Origin: Limnobacter sp.
Lineage (GTDB): Bacteria; Pseudomonadota; Gammaproteobacteria; Burkholderiales; Burkholderiaceae_B
DNA length: 64,000 nucleotides
Direction of reading: 5' to 3'
Assembly: GCA_029866125.1 (NCBI GenBank)
Contig: JARWZZ010000009.1
Coordinates: 1-64,000 of the forward strand
Translations under genes and position numbers: made by a program
Notes under the pieces: model-generated
Told to the model about the DNA's origin: nothing
The model's input: only the letters and a program-made list of their open reading frames with translations
The model's database searches: none
Shown: positions 26,514-36,865 of the stretch, in pieces
Numbering within the stretch: the stretch's first letter is position 1
How the letters are laid out: the number at the start of each line of letters is the position of its first letter

Positions 26514-27371
26514 GTGCCTAGTTTTTCCATCAGTTCGTCGACCATCGGTTCTTCATTTTTCAGCTCGCTGCTTTCGCTGGTTGGTCTGGGTGCGCCCACG
26601 CCCACTGCGGTGCCAGATGTTTGGATAATGCCCAGCGCGTTTGTGGACCCAGTGGCCCAAGTGCGGCTGGGTGAAATCACGCTGATGGTGGGTTCAGGCA
26701 CCGATTACCCTCAGCCCGACCATGGCGTGTCGATTGACCGCAAAGAAAGTTCGCAATGTGCATCCAGCACTGGCAGCCTAAAGCACCACACCAAAGTACA
26801 CCCCAGGTTCGGGTTCATTGTTGAAGTGGACTCCTCCGAGGTGGTGAATGAAGGCTATTGCAGCGTCACCATAGAGCCCGAAATGCTGACCATGCGTAAG
26901 GTTGACGTTGAGGACTACCTTAAAAAGGAAAAGAACAATTCGGCGCTGGACGACTACCAACAATCCAAACAGGGAAAGGCCGGGCAGGACGTTCTAATGC
27001 GCCTTACCCAAATAGGCCGTGCGGAATTGTCCACACAACTGAGCAACCAGAAAAGTTTGTCCTCACTGGAAATCGTAGCCCGCACACCCGACCAAATTGC
27101 CAAAGCCAACACCACTTTGGAATTGATGGTGGTAGCCGGTGGCAAACCCCTTACCGAGCAATGGGTACAAATAATCAACAGCAAAGGGACCAGCGGTTGG
27201 TGGAAGCAGACGGATGCGCAAGGCCATGTGGATTTTGAAATTCCTACCGCTGAAATTTGGATGTTCCGTACATCCGTGTCGCGCTTGTCCACGGTCATTC
27301 AAAACGGAACGCCCATGCTTGAAGTGGACAGCACACGCAGCAGTTTGATTGTTCAGGCGCGAGGGGCATAA
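26514..27371 (+). CDS. Hypothetical protein, function unknown
   Basis: 285 aa from a GTG with a GAGGAAG box; I do not recognise the family. The N-terminal 35 residues are Ser-rich and mildly hydrophobic without a clear signal peptide. A DxxxC-like middle part follows, and the C-terminal 90 residues (LMVVAGGKPLTEQWVQI, KTDAQGHV-like, PTAEIWMFRTS) look like a beta-sandwich domain such as DUF4198 or an Ig-like fold, a resemblance I cannot confirm. It follows amt by 41 bp and may be co-transcribed. Confidence 0.6.
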   Translation: MPSFSISSSTIGSSFFSSLLSLVGLGAPTPTAVPDVWIMPSAFVDPVAQVRLGEITLMVGSGTDYPQPDHGVSIDRKESSQCASSTGSLKHHTKVHPRFGFIVEVDSSEVVNEGYCSVTIEPEMLTMRKVDVEDYLKKEKNNSALDDYQQSKQGKAGQDVLMRLTQIGRAELSTQLSNQKSLSSLEIVARTPDQIAKANTTLELMVVAGGKPLTEQWVQIINSKGTSGWWKQTDAQGHVDFEIPTAEIWMFRTSVSRLSTVIQNGTPMLEVDSTRSSLIVQARGA

Positions 27372-27577
27372 CCCGATATGGCGAGCATCAAGCCGCAAAG
27401 AGTTACACCCCAATTCGATCACCTTATAGAGTTTATAAACACCCGTAACCAATCACCCGAAGCACCTCGAAGTGATTACAAAATCGATCAAATTGATTTG
27501 AATTCACTGTGCCTTCTGCCCCCTAGAAATAAACGTACAAGCGCGTATTGATTACATGTAAAAATTGCGGGCTTTGA

Positions 27578-28954
<1,377 letters not shown>

Positions 28955-28983
28955 ATCAGGTGTAATCTAAGTTTCTAGAAAAG

Positions 28984-31005
28984 TCACGGCGTCACGATGT
29001 TGAAGGCGCCTGTGGCTTTTTCCAGCAATCCAAAAAACTTGCCCAACTGAATGGTGCTGCCGTCAATCTTGGTTTGATCTGACAGCAGCATGTCAGCCGC
29101 ACCCGCCTCACCCGTCATCATTTCCAGAAAAAAGCCCTTGGTCAGGTTCAGTGTTGCCACTGCATCTTTGTCCTTGGGTGCTTTGCTGTGGTGAAGCACA
29201 CTGTTCTTCACGTGCAACACGTAGTTCTCTTGTGTGTCGGTAAAATTCAAGTTGATTTTAAGGTCTTGCCCTTCTGCCTTGTCTGCATTCAGCGAGGCGG
29301 CCATGGCTTCCATGAAGCGATCTGTCGGCGTGTGGCGCAGCATGTCAATCAAGCTTTTTCGGGCAAGCCCTTCAGTGGGTGCGCCATCACGCAACTCCTT
29401 GGCACCTGTTAAATACACATTTCGCCAAGGGGCCGATTCTGCCACGTAAGCCATTTGCTCAAAACTTTTGGCCTGCAATTCCTTCGCGCCTTTGTGGTCA
29501 GGGTTGCTGTAAATGGCATGTTTAACCAACTCGGCAGCCCAACGGTAATCACCGGCATCAAACGACTTTTGCGCGCTTTTAACCAATGCGTCAATACCAC
29601 CCGCAAGCTCCACATACCGCTTCGATGCTTCCACCGGCGGCAAGGGATTGAGGTTGGCGGGGTTGGCATCGTACCAACCCAAATAAAACTGGTACACCGC
29701 TTTGACGTTGTGCCGCACAGTGCCGTAATAGCCGCGCCCATTCAGGAATTGATCCAGCGCTTTGGGCATGGCAATTTCTTCGGAAATTTCGTTCGGGGTT
29801 TGACCTTGATTCATGCGACGCACGGTTTGGTCATGCAAAAAGCGGTACACATCCCGCTGTTTTTCCATGTGATTCAGGATGTTTTCACGCCCCCACACGG
29901 GCCAGTTGTGCTGGTTAAACATCACCTCCGCGTCGGCGGTGTAGGCAATGGCTTGGTCCATGTAGCTGGCCCATTTCAAGGCATCGCGCACTTTGGCCCC
30001 GCGCAAGGTGTACAGGTTGTGCAAGGTGTGGCCAAACAATTCTGCTCCACCAAAGGCTTTGTCATCGGGCATGTAAAACACAAATTCGGATGGGGCCTCG
30101 CTACCAGGTACGTTGTAAAACACGAAGCGTTTGCCATCCAAGTTCAACTCTTCGGATGGTTTTTCCACCAACACAGTGGGCGGCAAAATGCCGATGCTGC
30201 CATAGGCCACTGCCTTGCCCAAACCGTTGTCAATCAGGCCGCCCACATTACGTGGCAAAGTGCTGCCGTACATGTAGATGGAGCGGCGTGACATGGCAGT
30301 GCCCACCAACACGTTCTCGCTGGTGGCTTCTTCCATAAACCCAGCGGGTGCTACCACGGGTATGTTTTTGGCTTTGGCATCCTCGGCGGTTAATACCCCC
30401 AAGGCACCCCCAAAATGGTCGGCGTGGCTGTGGGTAAAAATCATGGCGGTAATTGGTTTGTCGCCCAAGTGTTGCCTTGCAAATGCCATAGCAGCCTGTG
30501 CAGTCTCTTTGGCGGTCAAAGGGTCCACCACAATCCAGCCGGTTTTGCCTTCAATCAGGGTCATGTTGGCCAAGTCAAAACCACGCAGCTGGTAAATGCC
30601 GTCTTTGACTTTAAACAAACCAATTTGATTGTTTAAAATGGCTTGCCGCCACAGGCTGGGGTTGACTGTTGCAGGGGCTTCGCCTTTGAGAAAGTCAAAG
30701 GAGTCGTAATCCCACACCACTTTGCCTTCTGCATTTTTAACTTGGCCAGTGGGTTTTGCAATCAGGCCGCGGGTGGCATCGCTGAGGCTTTGGGGGTCTT
30801 TCAGGTTTAAACTTGCAGCCAATTCGGCATTGTATTTTTGAGTGGTGCTTGAGGCGGCACTGCTGGGGTCAATTTGCAGATTGACGGGTGCTTCGGTTTT
30901 GGAACAAGCGGCTAAAGTGATGGATAGGCCGGCACCGATTGCAATTAGACCGATGACATTGAGGGGGGAGGCAAATGCGCCCCATGATGATTTGAGTTGA
31001 AGCAT
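28984..31005 (-). CDS. Alkylsulfatase (SdsA1-like MBL-fold hydrolase), lipoprotein
   Basis: Hydrolyses primary alkyl sulfates such as dodecyl sulfate. About 673 aa from the ATG at 31005, which has an AAGGAG box; the track start is an upstream extension. A lipobox (LAAC near residue 34) suggests lipid anchoring rather than the usual free periplasmic form. The MBL motif THSHADHFGG binds two zinc ions, a dimerisation domain follows, and a C-terminal SCP2-like domain (KINLNFTDTQENYVLHV) completes the three-domain order of SdsA1. It is divergent from a DUF1653 gene. Confidence 0.9.
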   Translation of the reverse strand: MLQLKSSWGAFASPLNVIGLIAIGAGLSITLAACSKTEAPVNLQIDPSSAASSTTQKYNAELAASLNLKDPQSLSDATRGLIAKPTGQVKNAEGKVVWDYDSFDFLKGEAPATVNPSLWRQAILNNQIGLFKVKDGIYQLRGFDLANMTLIEGKTGWIVVDPLTAKETAQAAMAFARQHLGDKPITAMIFTHSHADHFGGALGVLTAEDAKAKNIPVVAPAGFMEEATSENVLVGTAMSRRSIYMYGSTLPRNVGGLIDNGLGKAVAYGSIGILPPTVLVEKPSEELNLDGKRFVFYNVPGSEAPSEFVFYMPDDKAFGGAELFGHTLHNLYTLRGAKVRDALKWASYMDQAIAYTADAEVMFNQHNWPVWGRENILNHMEKQRDVYRFLHDQTVRRMNQGQTPNEISEEIAMPKALDQFLNGRGYYGTVRHNVKAVYQFYLGWYDANPANLNPLPPVEASKRYVELAGGIDALVKSAQKSFDAGDYRWAAELVKHAIYSNPDHKGAKELQAKSFEQMAYVAESAPWRNVYLTGAKELRDGAPTEGLARKSLIDMLRHTPTDRFMEAMAASLNADKAEGQDLKINLNFTDTQENYVLHVKNSVLHHSKAPKDKDAVATLNLTKGFFLEMMTGEAGAADMLLSDQTKIDGSTIQLGKFFGLLEKATGAFNIVTP

Positions 31006-31026
31006 GAGGCTTGTCTCCTTGTTATA

Positions 31027-31037
31027 GTCACTGTGAC
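31027..31037. promoter_or_regulatory. Palindrome in the alkylsulfatase/DUF1653 divergent promoter
   Basis: GTCACTGTGAC is a perfect palindrome (5-bp arms, one central base) midway between the two divergent start codons. It may be a repressor operator, but no regulator gene is adjacent. Confidence 0.4.
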
Positions 31038-31063
31038 AATTATTATTGAATAAGAGTAACACG

Positions 31064-31270
31064 ATGCAAATTCAAGAAAACGCCACTTACCGACATTACA
31101 AAGGTGGCCTGTACAAGGTGCTTTTTGAGGCGACCGAGGAAGCCACTTTAAAAACCGTGGTGGTTTATCAAAACAGCAAGGGGACTTATTGGACCCGGCC
31201 CATCGAAGATTTTCTAGCGCAGGTGACTTTGCCCGATGGACGGGTCGTGCAGCGGTTTGAGGTGTGTTGA
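31064..31270 (+). CDS. DUF1653-family protein
   Basis: 68 aa from the ATG at 31064. The pattern YRHYKGGLYKVLFEA, VVYQNSKGTYWTRP and RFEV matches DUF1653, small beta-rich proteins of unknown function. It is monocistronic, and its stop is 1 bp from the stop of the convergent PIN gene. Confidence 0.8.
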   Translation: MQIQENATYRHYKGGLYKVLFEATEEATLKTVVVYQNSKGTYWTRPIEDFLAQVTLPDGRVVQRFEVC

Positions 31271-31271
31271 A

Positions 31272-31904
31272 TTAGTCTGGAGGAAAGCGTAGGCGTGAGA
31301 AATCCCTTCCAGCCAAGATTGCTTGACGTTCAATCTCGCTTGCAGAGTTGATCAAACCGCGCTGTTCCAGAAAAATCAAAAAAGCCCTGGTGCTGACTTT
31401 TCTGCAATCGTCTGGCAATACGAAAGTTGAACGCGCTATTTTATGGTCTTCAAAAAGGAACACGCCCTTGCGCATGGGTATTTGCAAAGCAAACTCATTC
31501 ATGACTTCTTGAATGGCCAGCTCTCCCAAATTGGACTTCTTGGGTTTTTCTTCAGGACTTTTTAGCTGGGCTTGACACCGATCTTGATACCGGGTGTGAA
31601 TGCGGGTGTCAACCACTGTGATTTTGCCCTTGGTGCCATTGCGAGTTTGGCCGCTCACCGTACCATTTACCCTGCCATTTACCCTGCCATTTAGCCAGTC
31701 TGCAATTTTCTGACTAGTCGGCGTGTTGTTTCTTGTGACTTCATGTAAAACCATGTCCACAATCGACACATCCCACCCCGGTTTAAATAGCAAGTCCAAT
31801 GCATCGGCGTACGCCAGGGTAATTAGCGGACCCGCATCAGGAAAAAGAATGGGGAGTGGAGAGTTGAGAGTCAAAGTGGTAGGTATAGACGAAGAGCAGT
31901 TCAA
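31272..31904 (-). CDS. PIN-like putative toxin
   Basis: 210 aa protein resembling a VapC/PIN ribonuclease: an N-terminal acidic motif (FPDAGPLITLAYADAL), a mid Glu (VDMVLHEVTR), GELAIQEV and a C-terminal FEDHKIARS, all in the order of PIN catalytic acids. A low-complexity insert NGRVNGRVNGTVSG, made by a 12-bp direct repeat, interrupts the fold around residue 75. It overlaps the upstream antitoxin gene as ATGA. The family match is by pattern only and should be tested by profile search. Confidence 0.6.
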   Translation of the reverse strand: MNCSSSIPTTLTLNSPLPILFPDAGPLITLAYADALDLLFKPGWDVSIVDMVLHEVTRNNTPTSQKIADWLNGRVNGRVNGTVSGQTRNGTKGKITVVDTRIHTRYQDRCQAQLKSPEEKPKKSNLGELAIQEVMNEFALQIPMRKGVFLFEDHKIARSTFVLPDDCRKVSTRAFLIFLEQRGLINSASEIERQAILAGRDFSRLRFPPD

Positions 31905-32242
31905 AGATTGTTCAAGTCATCAACCATTCTGTTTGTTTCACTTTCACTTAACCTAGGCATGGGCAGGTGGGCTTGGGCCATCAACAAAAAAAGGTCTTCT
32001 TGGCTGTCAATGCCTAACTGGATCATGGCTTCTTGGTCGTTTAAGCGGCCAAATGAAAAGCCAAGCAGCACAAAGTAGTTGTGGTTGCCAGAACGCTCAG
32101 CTGCTTCATAGGTTTCAACCAAATACCGCAACTCTGCATTAAAAAGTGCGTTGATTGAAGTGTCTGCTTTGGCGGCAATGACCTTGGCGCGCTTAAGCAA
32201 TTCCTTATCCACTGAGCCAGTAAAGTTGACTGAAGTTCCCAT
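31901..32242 (-). CDS. Ribbon-helix-helix-like antitoxin
   Basis: 113 aa. The N-terminus (VNFTGSVDKELLKRAKVIAAKADTSINALFN, quoted in part as KELLKRAKVIAAKADTSIN) has the short strand plus two helices of an Arc/CopG fold, and the rest is acidic and helical. It precedes and overlaps the PIN gene, the usual antitoxin-first order. Tandem operator-like repeats lie 53 bp upstream. Confidence 0.65.
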   Translation of the reverse strand: MGTSVNFTGSVDKELLKRAKVIAAKADTSINALFNAELRYLVETYEAAERSGNHNYFVLLGFSFGRLNDQEAMIQLGIDSQEDLFLLMAQAHLPMPRLSESETNRMVDDLNNL

Positions 32243-32294
32243 TGATGCACCGACCTACAAAAAGTCGCCAAGTGAATTATTGCAACCCACTATA

Positions 32295-32328
32295 ACACAC
32301 AATCATGTGTTACACACAATTATGTGCT
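32295..32328. promoter_or_regulatory. Two 17-bp direct repeats, probable antitoxin operator
   Basis: ACACACAATCATGTGTT is followed immediately by ACACACAATTATGTGCT (15 of 17 identical). Each unit is itself a near palindrome (TAACACA...TGTGTTA around the first). Adjacent palindromic boxes upstream of an RHH antitoxin gene are the usual autoregulatory site. Confidence 0.65.
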
Positions 32329-32338
32329 GGTTACTCGA

Positions 32339-32797
32339 TCAAGCACCCAATGCCTTCGCCGCTTCATGCACCGCTTGCCGGATTCTTGGATACGAGCCAC
32401 ACCGGCAAACGTTGCCGGATAAGGCTTCATCAACCTGTGCATCAGTGGGTTTGGGATTGGCTTTCAGCAATGCCGACGCCGCCATGACTTGACCGGGCTG
32501 GCAATAGCCACACTGGGCAACATCCAAGCTTACCCAAGCTTTTTTCACAGCTTCGGCGAATTTGTCTTGCGCACCTTCAATGGTGGTAATTGCCTTGCCT
32601 TGCACCGCCTCAATAGGCGTGACGCAAGAGCGAGTTGCCACACCATCCACATGCACGGTACAAGCGCCGCATAAGGCCATGCCACAGCCAAACTTGGTGC
32701 CAGTCATGGAGAGCTCATCCCTTAAAGCCCAAAGCAAGGGAGTGTCGGGGGTGCTGTCGAGGGCTTTTTCCTGCCCGTTTATCTGCAGTTTGATCAT
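32339..32797 (-). CDS. Molybdenum hydroxylase small subunit, 2x[2Fe-2S]
   Basis: 152 aa iron-sulfur subunit of a xanthine oxidase-family enzyme (isoquinoline 1-oxidoreductase/aldehyde oxidoreductase group, IorA-like). A plant-type cluster motif (CGMALCGACTVHVDG) is followed by a helical domain with CGYCQPGQ and NVCRCGSYPRI. It overlaps the large-subunit gene as ATGA. There is no FAD subunit, as in the two-subunit IorAB type. Confidence 0.9.
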   Translation of the reverse strand: MIKLQINGQEKALDSTPDTPLLWALRDELSMTGTKFGCGMALCGACTVHVDGVATRSCVTPIEAVQGKAITTIEGAQDKFAEAVKKAWVSLDVAQCGYCQPGQVMAASALLKANPKPTDAQVDEALSGNVCRCGSYPRIRQAVHEAAKALGA

Positions 32798-35067
32798 GCT
32801 GTTTTTCCAAGTTTCAAAGGCAGTTCTCTCAGGCGCTTGCCGGTCAAGGCAAAAATAGCGTTGGCCAGTGCGGGTGCCACAGGTGGCAAGCCTGGCTCGC
32901 CCACCCCTTCTGGCGGCAGGGCGCTGGGTACGATGTGGGTTTCAATGAGCGGGGTTTCATTCAAACGCAATAGCATGTAATCGTTGAAATTACCTTGCGT
33001 GGCCTGCCCCTTGTCAAAATCAATTTGGCCGTACAAGGCGGCAGACAATCCAAAAATCACACTGCTTTCAATTTGCTGCGCAACGGTGTTGGGGTTGACT
33101 GCAAAACCGCAATCAATGGCGCACACCACCCGGTGTACTTTAATTTCGCCTTGATTATTCACCGAGGCCTCCACCACTTGTGCCACAGCAGAGCCAAAGC
33201 ATTCATGCATGGCGATGCCACGCGCCATTTTGCTTCCATCTGGGGCCAGGCTCAAGGGCTGATCCAAGCCCGCCTTTTTTGCAGCAAGGTCAAGAACAGC
33301 CAACTCGCGCCGGCGGTTCAGCAACAAATTGCGGCGGAACTGGTAGGGGTCTTTGCCTGCGGCATGGGCGCATTCGTCGATGAAACTTTCTTTAAAAAAC
33401 GCTTGGTGCGAGTGCCCCACTGCACGCCAAAAGCCCACAGGGACGGGCAAGTCTACATTCACATGACCCATGCGTACATTGGGAAATTCATAGGCGGTGT
33501 CAAACCCGCCTTCAGCACTGGTTTTATCCGGACCTTTGACGGGCAGCCCTGCATTGCGGCTCATAAAACCGCCAGTAATGCCCTGCCCGGCTGATACATG
33601 GGTCCATGCCGTTAAATTGCCTGCCGCATCGAAGCCTGCTTTGAAGCGGGCCACACACGCGGGGCGATAAAAGTCGTGGCGCATGTCGTCCTCGCGACTC
33701 CAAATCACCTGCACGGGTTTGTTGGGGAATTGCTTTGCAATTTCTGCCGCTTGGGCAATGACATCAGACTCCAAGCGACGACCAAAACCACCGCCGAGGT
33801 ACGTCACCCGGACTTCTACTTTTTCTTTGCTTAAGCCCAGCGCTTTGGCAGCGGCATTTCTCGCAAAATCGGGCACTTGGGTTGGGGCCCACACAATCGC
33901 ATGGGTACCCAAATATTGCACAGTGCAATTCATGGGCTCCATGGTGGCATGGGCCAAGTAGGGCACTGCGTATTCAGCTTCCAAGCGTTTGGGACTGGCT
34001 TTGAGGGCGGCTTCGGGCTCGCCTTTTTTCCAAAAGCCAAAGCCGTTGCTGGACTCTAGTTCAGCCCACAAGGCGGTGTGCAATTCGGCAGAGAAAAAGT
34101 CTTTCATCTTGCCGTCATCAAAGTTGACCTGCACAAGTCCTAGCGCTTTTTTGGCTTTCCACCACCCATCAGCCACCACCGCCACACCGCCACTGCCCCC
34201 GTGTTTACCGCTGAACTGCACCACACCCAATACGCCGGGGGTCGATTTCAATGCTTGTGCATCGAAACTTTTAACAGTACCGCCGCGTGCAGGGCTCATT
34301 TTGACTGCTGCAAACACCATGCCGGGCGGGCGTACATCAATACCAAAACTGGCAGTGCCTTCCACTTTGGCAAGGCTTTCCAAGCGTTTCATGGGTTTGC
34401 CCAACAGCTTGAATGTTTTGGGGTCTTTGAGGCGAACAGTGTCAGCAGGCTGAGGAGAGGGGCCAACCCACTTCACCGCATCGCCCAAGGTGGCGGTCAT
34501 GCCTGCGGGTCCATAAAACTGGCCGTCAGTCAGGCCTACAAGGTCGGGGCGAATTCGCCATTTTTTTGCGACTGCTGCCAGAAGTACAGCACGGGTGCTT
34601 GCTGCGGCATGGCGCATGGGCAGCCACATGTCCCGCACACTGGCAGAACCGCCTGTCATCATAAAACCCATTTGTTGGGCAAATTTTCGCATCACCCAGC
34701 GGGCTGAATCTGCGATGACGCCTTCGTCATCTGACCGGAATGGCACGCCTTCAGCAATCGCCGCAATGTTGCCGTACAGGGGGTCAATCGGGGCTTGCTC
34801 CCAAGTCATTTGGGCCCAATCGCAATCCAGTTCCTCGGCGACCAACATCATCAATGCAGTGTGGACGCCCTGCCCCATTTCGGACCGGCACATGACGACA
34901 GTAACGGTGCTGTCTTGCCCTACTTTGACCCATGCATTCAACGCAATTTGATTGTTTGCAATCGGCAGGCGGCTTGCACGCAATTCCTGACGCGCTGGGC
35001 TGGCGCAACCCACCATCAGGCCGCCGCTGGCTAGGGACGACATGACTAAAAAAGACCGACGATCCAT
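32794..35067 (-). CDS. Molybdenum hydroxylase large subunit (IorB/aldehyde oxidoreductase type), Tat substrate
   Basis: 757 aa molybdopterin-cytosine-dinucleotide subunit. The N-terminus has a twin-arginine signal (DRRSFLVMSSL), followed by MVGC, which could also be a lipobox. Family motifs are MCRSEMGQGVHTAL, GGGFGRRLESD and the catalytic glutamate in GVGEPGLPPVAPALANAI. The partner lacks a signal peptide, so the pair would be exported together. No cytochrome c subunit or XdhC-type maturase is adjacent. The substrate (aldehyde or N-heterocycle) is not readable. Confidence 0.9.
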   Translation of the reverse strand: MDRRSFLVMSSLASGGLMVGCASPARQELRASRLPIANNQIALNAWVKVGQDSTVTVVMCRSEMGQGVHTALMMLVAEELDCDWAQMTWEQAPIDPLYGNIAAIAEGVPFRSDDEGVIADSARWVMRKFAQQMGFMMTGGSASVRDMWLPMRHAAASTRAVLLAAVAKKWRIRPDLVGLTDGQFYGPAGMTATLGDAVKWVGPSPQPADTVRLKDPKTFKLLGKPMKRLESLAKVEGTASFGIDVRPPGMVFAAVKMSPARGGTVKSFDAQALKSTPGVLGVVQFSGKHGGSGGVAVVADGWWKAKKALGLVQVNFDDGKMKDFFSAELHTALWAELESSNGFGFWKKGEPEAALKASPKRLEAEYAVPYLAHATMEPMNCTVQYLGTHAIVWAPTQVPDFARNAAAKALGLSKEKVEVRVTYLGGGFGRRLESDVIAQAAEIAKQFPNKPVQVIWSREDDMRHDFYRPACVARFKAGFDAAGNLTAWTHVSAGQGITGGFMSRNAGLPVKGPDKTSAEGGFDTAYEFPNVRMGHVNVDLPVPVGFWRAVGHSHQAFFKESFIDECAHAAGKDPYQFRRNLLLNRRRELAVLDLAAKKAGLDQPLSLAPDGSKMARGIAMHECFGSAVAQVVEASVNNQGEIKVHRVVCAIDCGFAVNPNTVAQQIESSVIFGLSAALYGQIDFDKGQATQGNFNDYMLLRLNETPLIETHIVPSALPPEGVGEPGLPPVAPALANAIFALTGKRLRELPLKLGKTA

Positions 35068-35125
35068 CTGACTCCACTCCTTTTGCTCTTGTGTGGTCAG
35101 ATTAACCCAAAAGAGGCATGTTGAA

Positions 35126-36790
35126 TTACTTACCCTTTGAAGTTTTATTGATCATTTCAAGCACCAAGGACCGAACAATCTGCCCTCTGCTGAGGGCACG
35201 CGCGCCCGGCGTCCACCAGCCGTCGCTTTGCATCACTTTGGCAGCTTGTACAAATCGGTTTTCAAACTCAGTGAAGTCTGAATCTGTAAAATTGTGGCTA
35301 AAAATAAGGCGCCCACTGCCCACCCAGCTGAGTAGCAGCCCTGCATCGCGCAGGTAAAACTGAAACATCCAGTGGTAGCGTGACGGGATGCTGTACACCA
35401 CCGTCCACACCGACACCATGTTGCGCACTTGCACGGGCAAACCCAAGGCAGTAAGCCGTTGATTAAGTTGCTGCGCGCGACCATCCCACAAAGCGTCCAG
35501 TTCAACCCCCCGCATTTGATGATGTTCGGTCACATGGTGCAGGAATTGATTCATGGCCAGCATCACATAGGGGTGGGCATTGAATGTACCCCGAGCAAAA
35601 CAGATGTCAGCAGGCTTTGCAGGCTTGTAGCGTGCCATGTACCGCGCCTTGCCGCACAGCACGCCCACAGGCAAGCCGCCACCCAGCGTTTTGCCGTAGG
35701 TGACCATGTCGGCCTCTACACCAAAATAGCCTTGGGCACCGGTTAAGCCCAAACGGAAGCCCAGAAACACTTCGTCCAAAATAAGAACAATGCCTCTGCT
35801 GGTGCACACTTCGCGCAGGTCGCTCAGCCATTGGGTGTAAGCGGCTTTGTCATACCCGGCGCGCCTTGTGCCGGTCACCAGTGAGGAATCTGAAGGTGCG
35901 TTGCCGTTGGGGTGCAAAGCCTGTAGAGGGTTGACCAACACGCAGGCGATGTCGTTTCGCGATTTGAGTACGGCCAAGGTGCGGGCGCTGCACTCTTTTA
36001 AAGTAAGGGTGTGCTGCGCATTGACAGGGTTGCCAATGCCAGGTTGGACCTCGCCCCACCAGCCGTGGTAGGCGCCAGCAAACCTGACAATGCGTTTGCG
36101 GCCTGTGTGGTATTGAGCAAGACGAACGGCCTGCATCACAGCCTCGGTGCCGGACATGTGGAAAGACACCTCGTCCATGCCGGATATGTTGCACAAGCGG
36201 GTTACATTGTCGAGTATGACCGGATGGTAATGACCCAGCACTGGGCCCAAGTCATGAGCCTGATTGTTGGCAACGCTTAAGAATTGTTTGTAAGCATCAT
36301 AGCCCAGCAAATTGCAACCATAGGAGCCAGTTACATCCATGTACTGGCGGCCCTCCTCGTCCCACACATTCACGCCACTGGAATGGCTAAGGAAGGGGTT
36401 GAGGGTAAGCTTTTCTGACACCAGCTTTCTGAATTGGAAAGGCACCCGGTACAAGCCGGTGAAACGGGAGTCCGACAGGTGATTTTTAAGCGTGTGGATC
36501 CGTGTAATGAGCTCTGGGTCTCTTATTCTCAAACGCTCTGCCAAGTTTAAAAAGCCTTGCTTGCGTTGCTTTGCTACTTCAGGGTTGGGTTGGTCTGATT
36601 CAAAAAACGCATGGTCTGCCAAACCATAGTATGGAATCCATTTGGACACCCGCTTGGCCATTTTGACATGCCCCACCAAGCCCGGCTGCTTGGCCAATGA
36701 AAGTTGTAGCCTAAGTGCGGCTTTGTACAGCAGGTACGCGGCTACGGGCAGCAGAGCGAGGAGTAACACTGGATTGGTGGTTTGCAACAT
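35126..36790 (-). CDS. Membrane-anchored class III aminotransferase
   Basis: 554 aa from the ATG at 36790 (the track's TTG is less likely). An N-terminal transmembrane helix (LLLALLPVAAYLLYKAALRL) is followed by an extra domain of about 110 residues and then a glutamate-1-semialdehyde-type PLP fold: SFHMSGTEAVMQAVRLA, LDEVFLGFRLG with the PLP aspartate, and the Schiff-base lysine in VTYGKTLGGGLPVG. The extra N-terminal part and membrane anchor are unusual for class III enzymes. It is divergent from a phosphatidylserine decarboxylase gene and 58 bp before the hydroxylase genes. The substrate is unknown. Confidence 0.8.
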   Translation of the reverse strand: MLQTTNPVLLLALLPVAAYLLYKAALRLQLSLAKQPGLVGHVKMAKRVSKWIPYYGLADHAFFESDQPNPEVAKQRKQGFLNLAERLRIRDPELITRIHTLKNHLSDSRFTGLYRVPFQFRKLVSEKLTLNPFLSHSSGVNVWDEEGRQYMDVTGSYGCNLLGYDAYKQFLSVANNQAHDLGPVLGHYHPVILDNVTRLCNISGMDEVSFHMSGTEAVMQAVRLAQYHTGRKRIVRFAGAYHGWWGEVQPGIGNPVNAQHTLTLKECSARTLAVLKSRNDIACVLVNPLQALHPNGNAPSDSSLVTGTRRAGYDKAAYTQWLSDLREVCTSRGIVLILDEVFLGFRLGLTGAQGYFGVEADMVTYGKTLGGGLPVGVLCGKARYMARYKPAKPADICFARGTFNAHPYVMLAMNQFLHHVTEHHQMRGVELDALWDGRAQQLNQRLTALGLPVQVRNMVSVWTVVYSIPSRYHWMFQFYLRDAGLLLSWVGSGRLIFSHNFTDSDFTEFENRFVQAAKVMQSDGWWTPGARALSRGQIVRSLVLEMINKTSKGK

Positions 36791-36865
36791 GGTTTTAATT
36801 CCGACACACAATTGAAATCATCGACTGTTACTTTGTAGCCCTTGTGCATGACAGCGTGATTAAAA

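Noticed and set aside
29455-30291. 278-aa plus ORF opposite the alkylsulfatase gene
   Set aside because: It is an antisense shadow with no family features; the minus-strand frame has clear MBL motifs.
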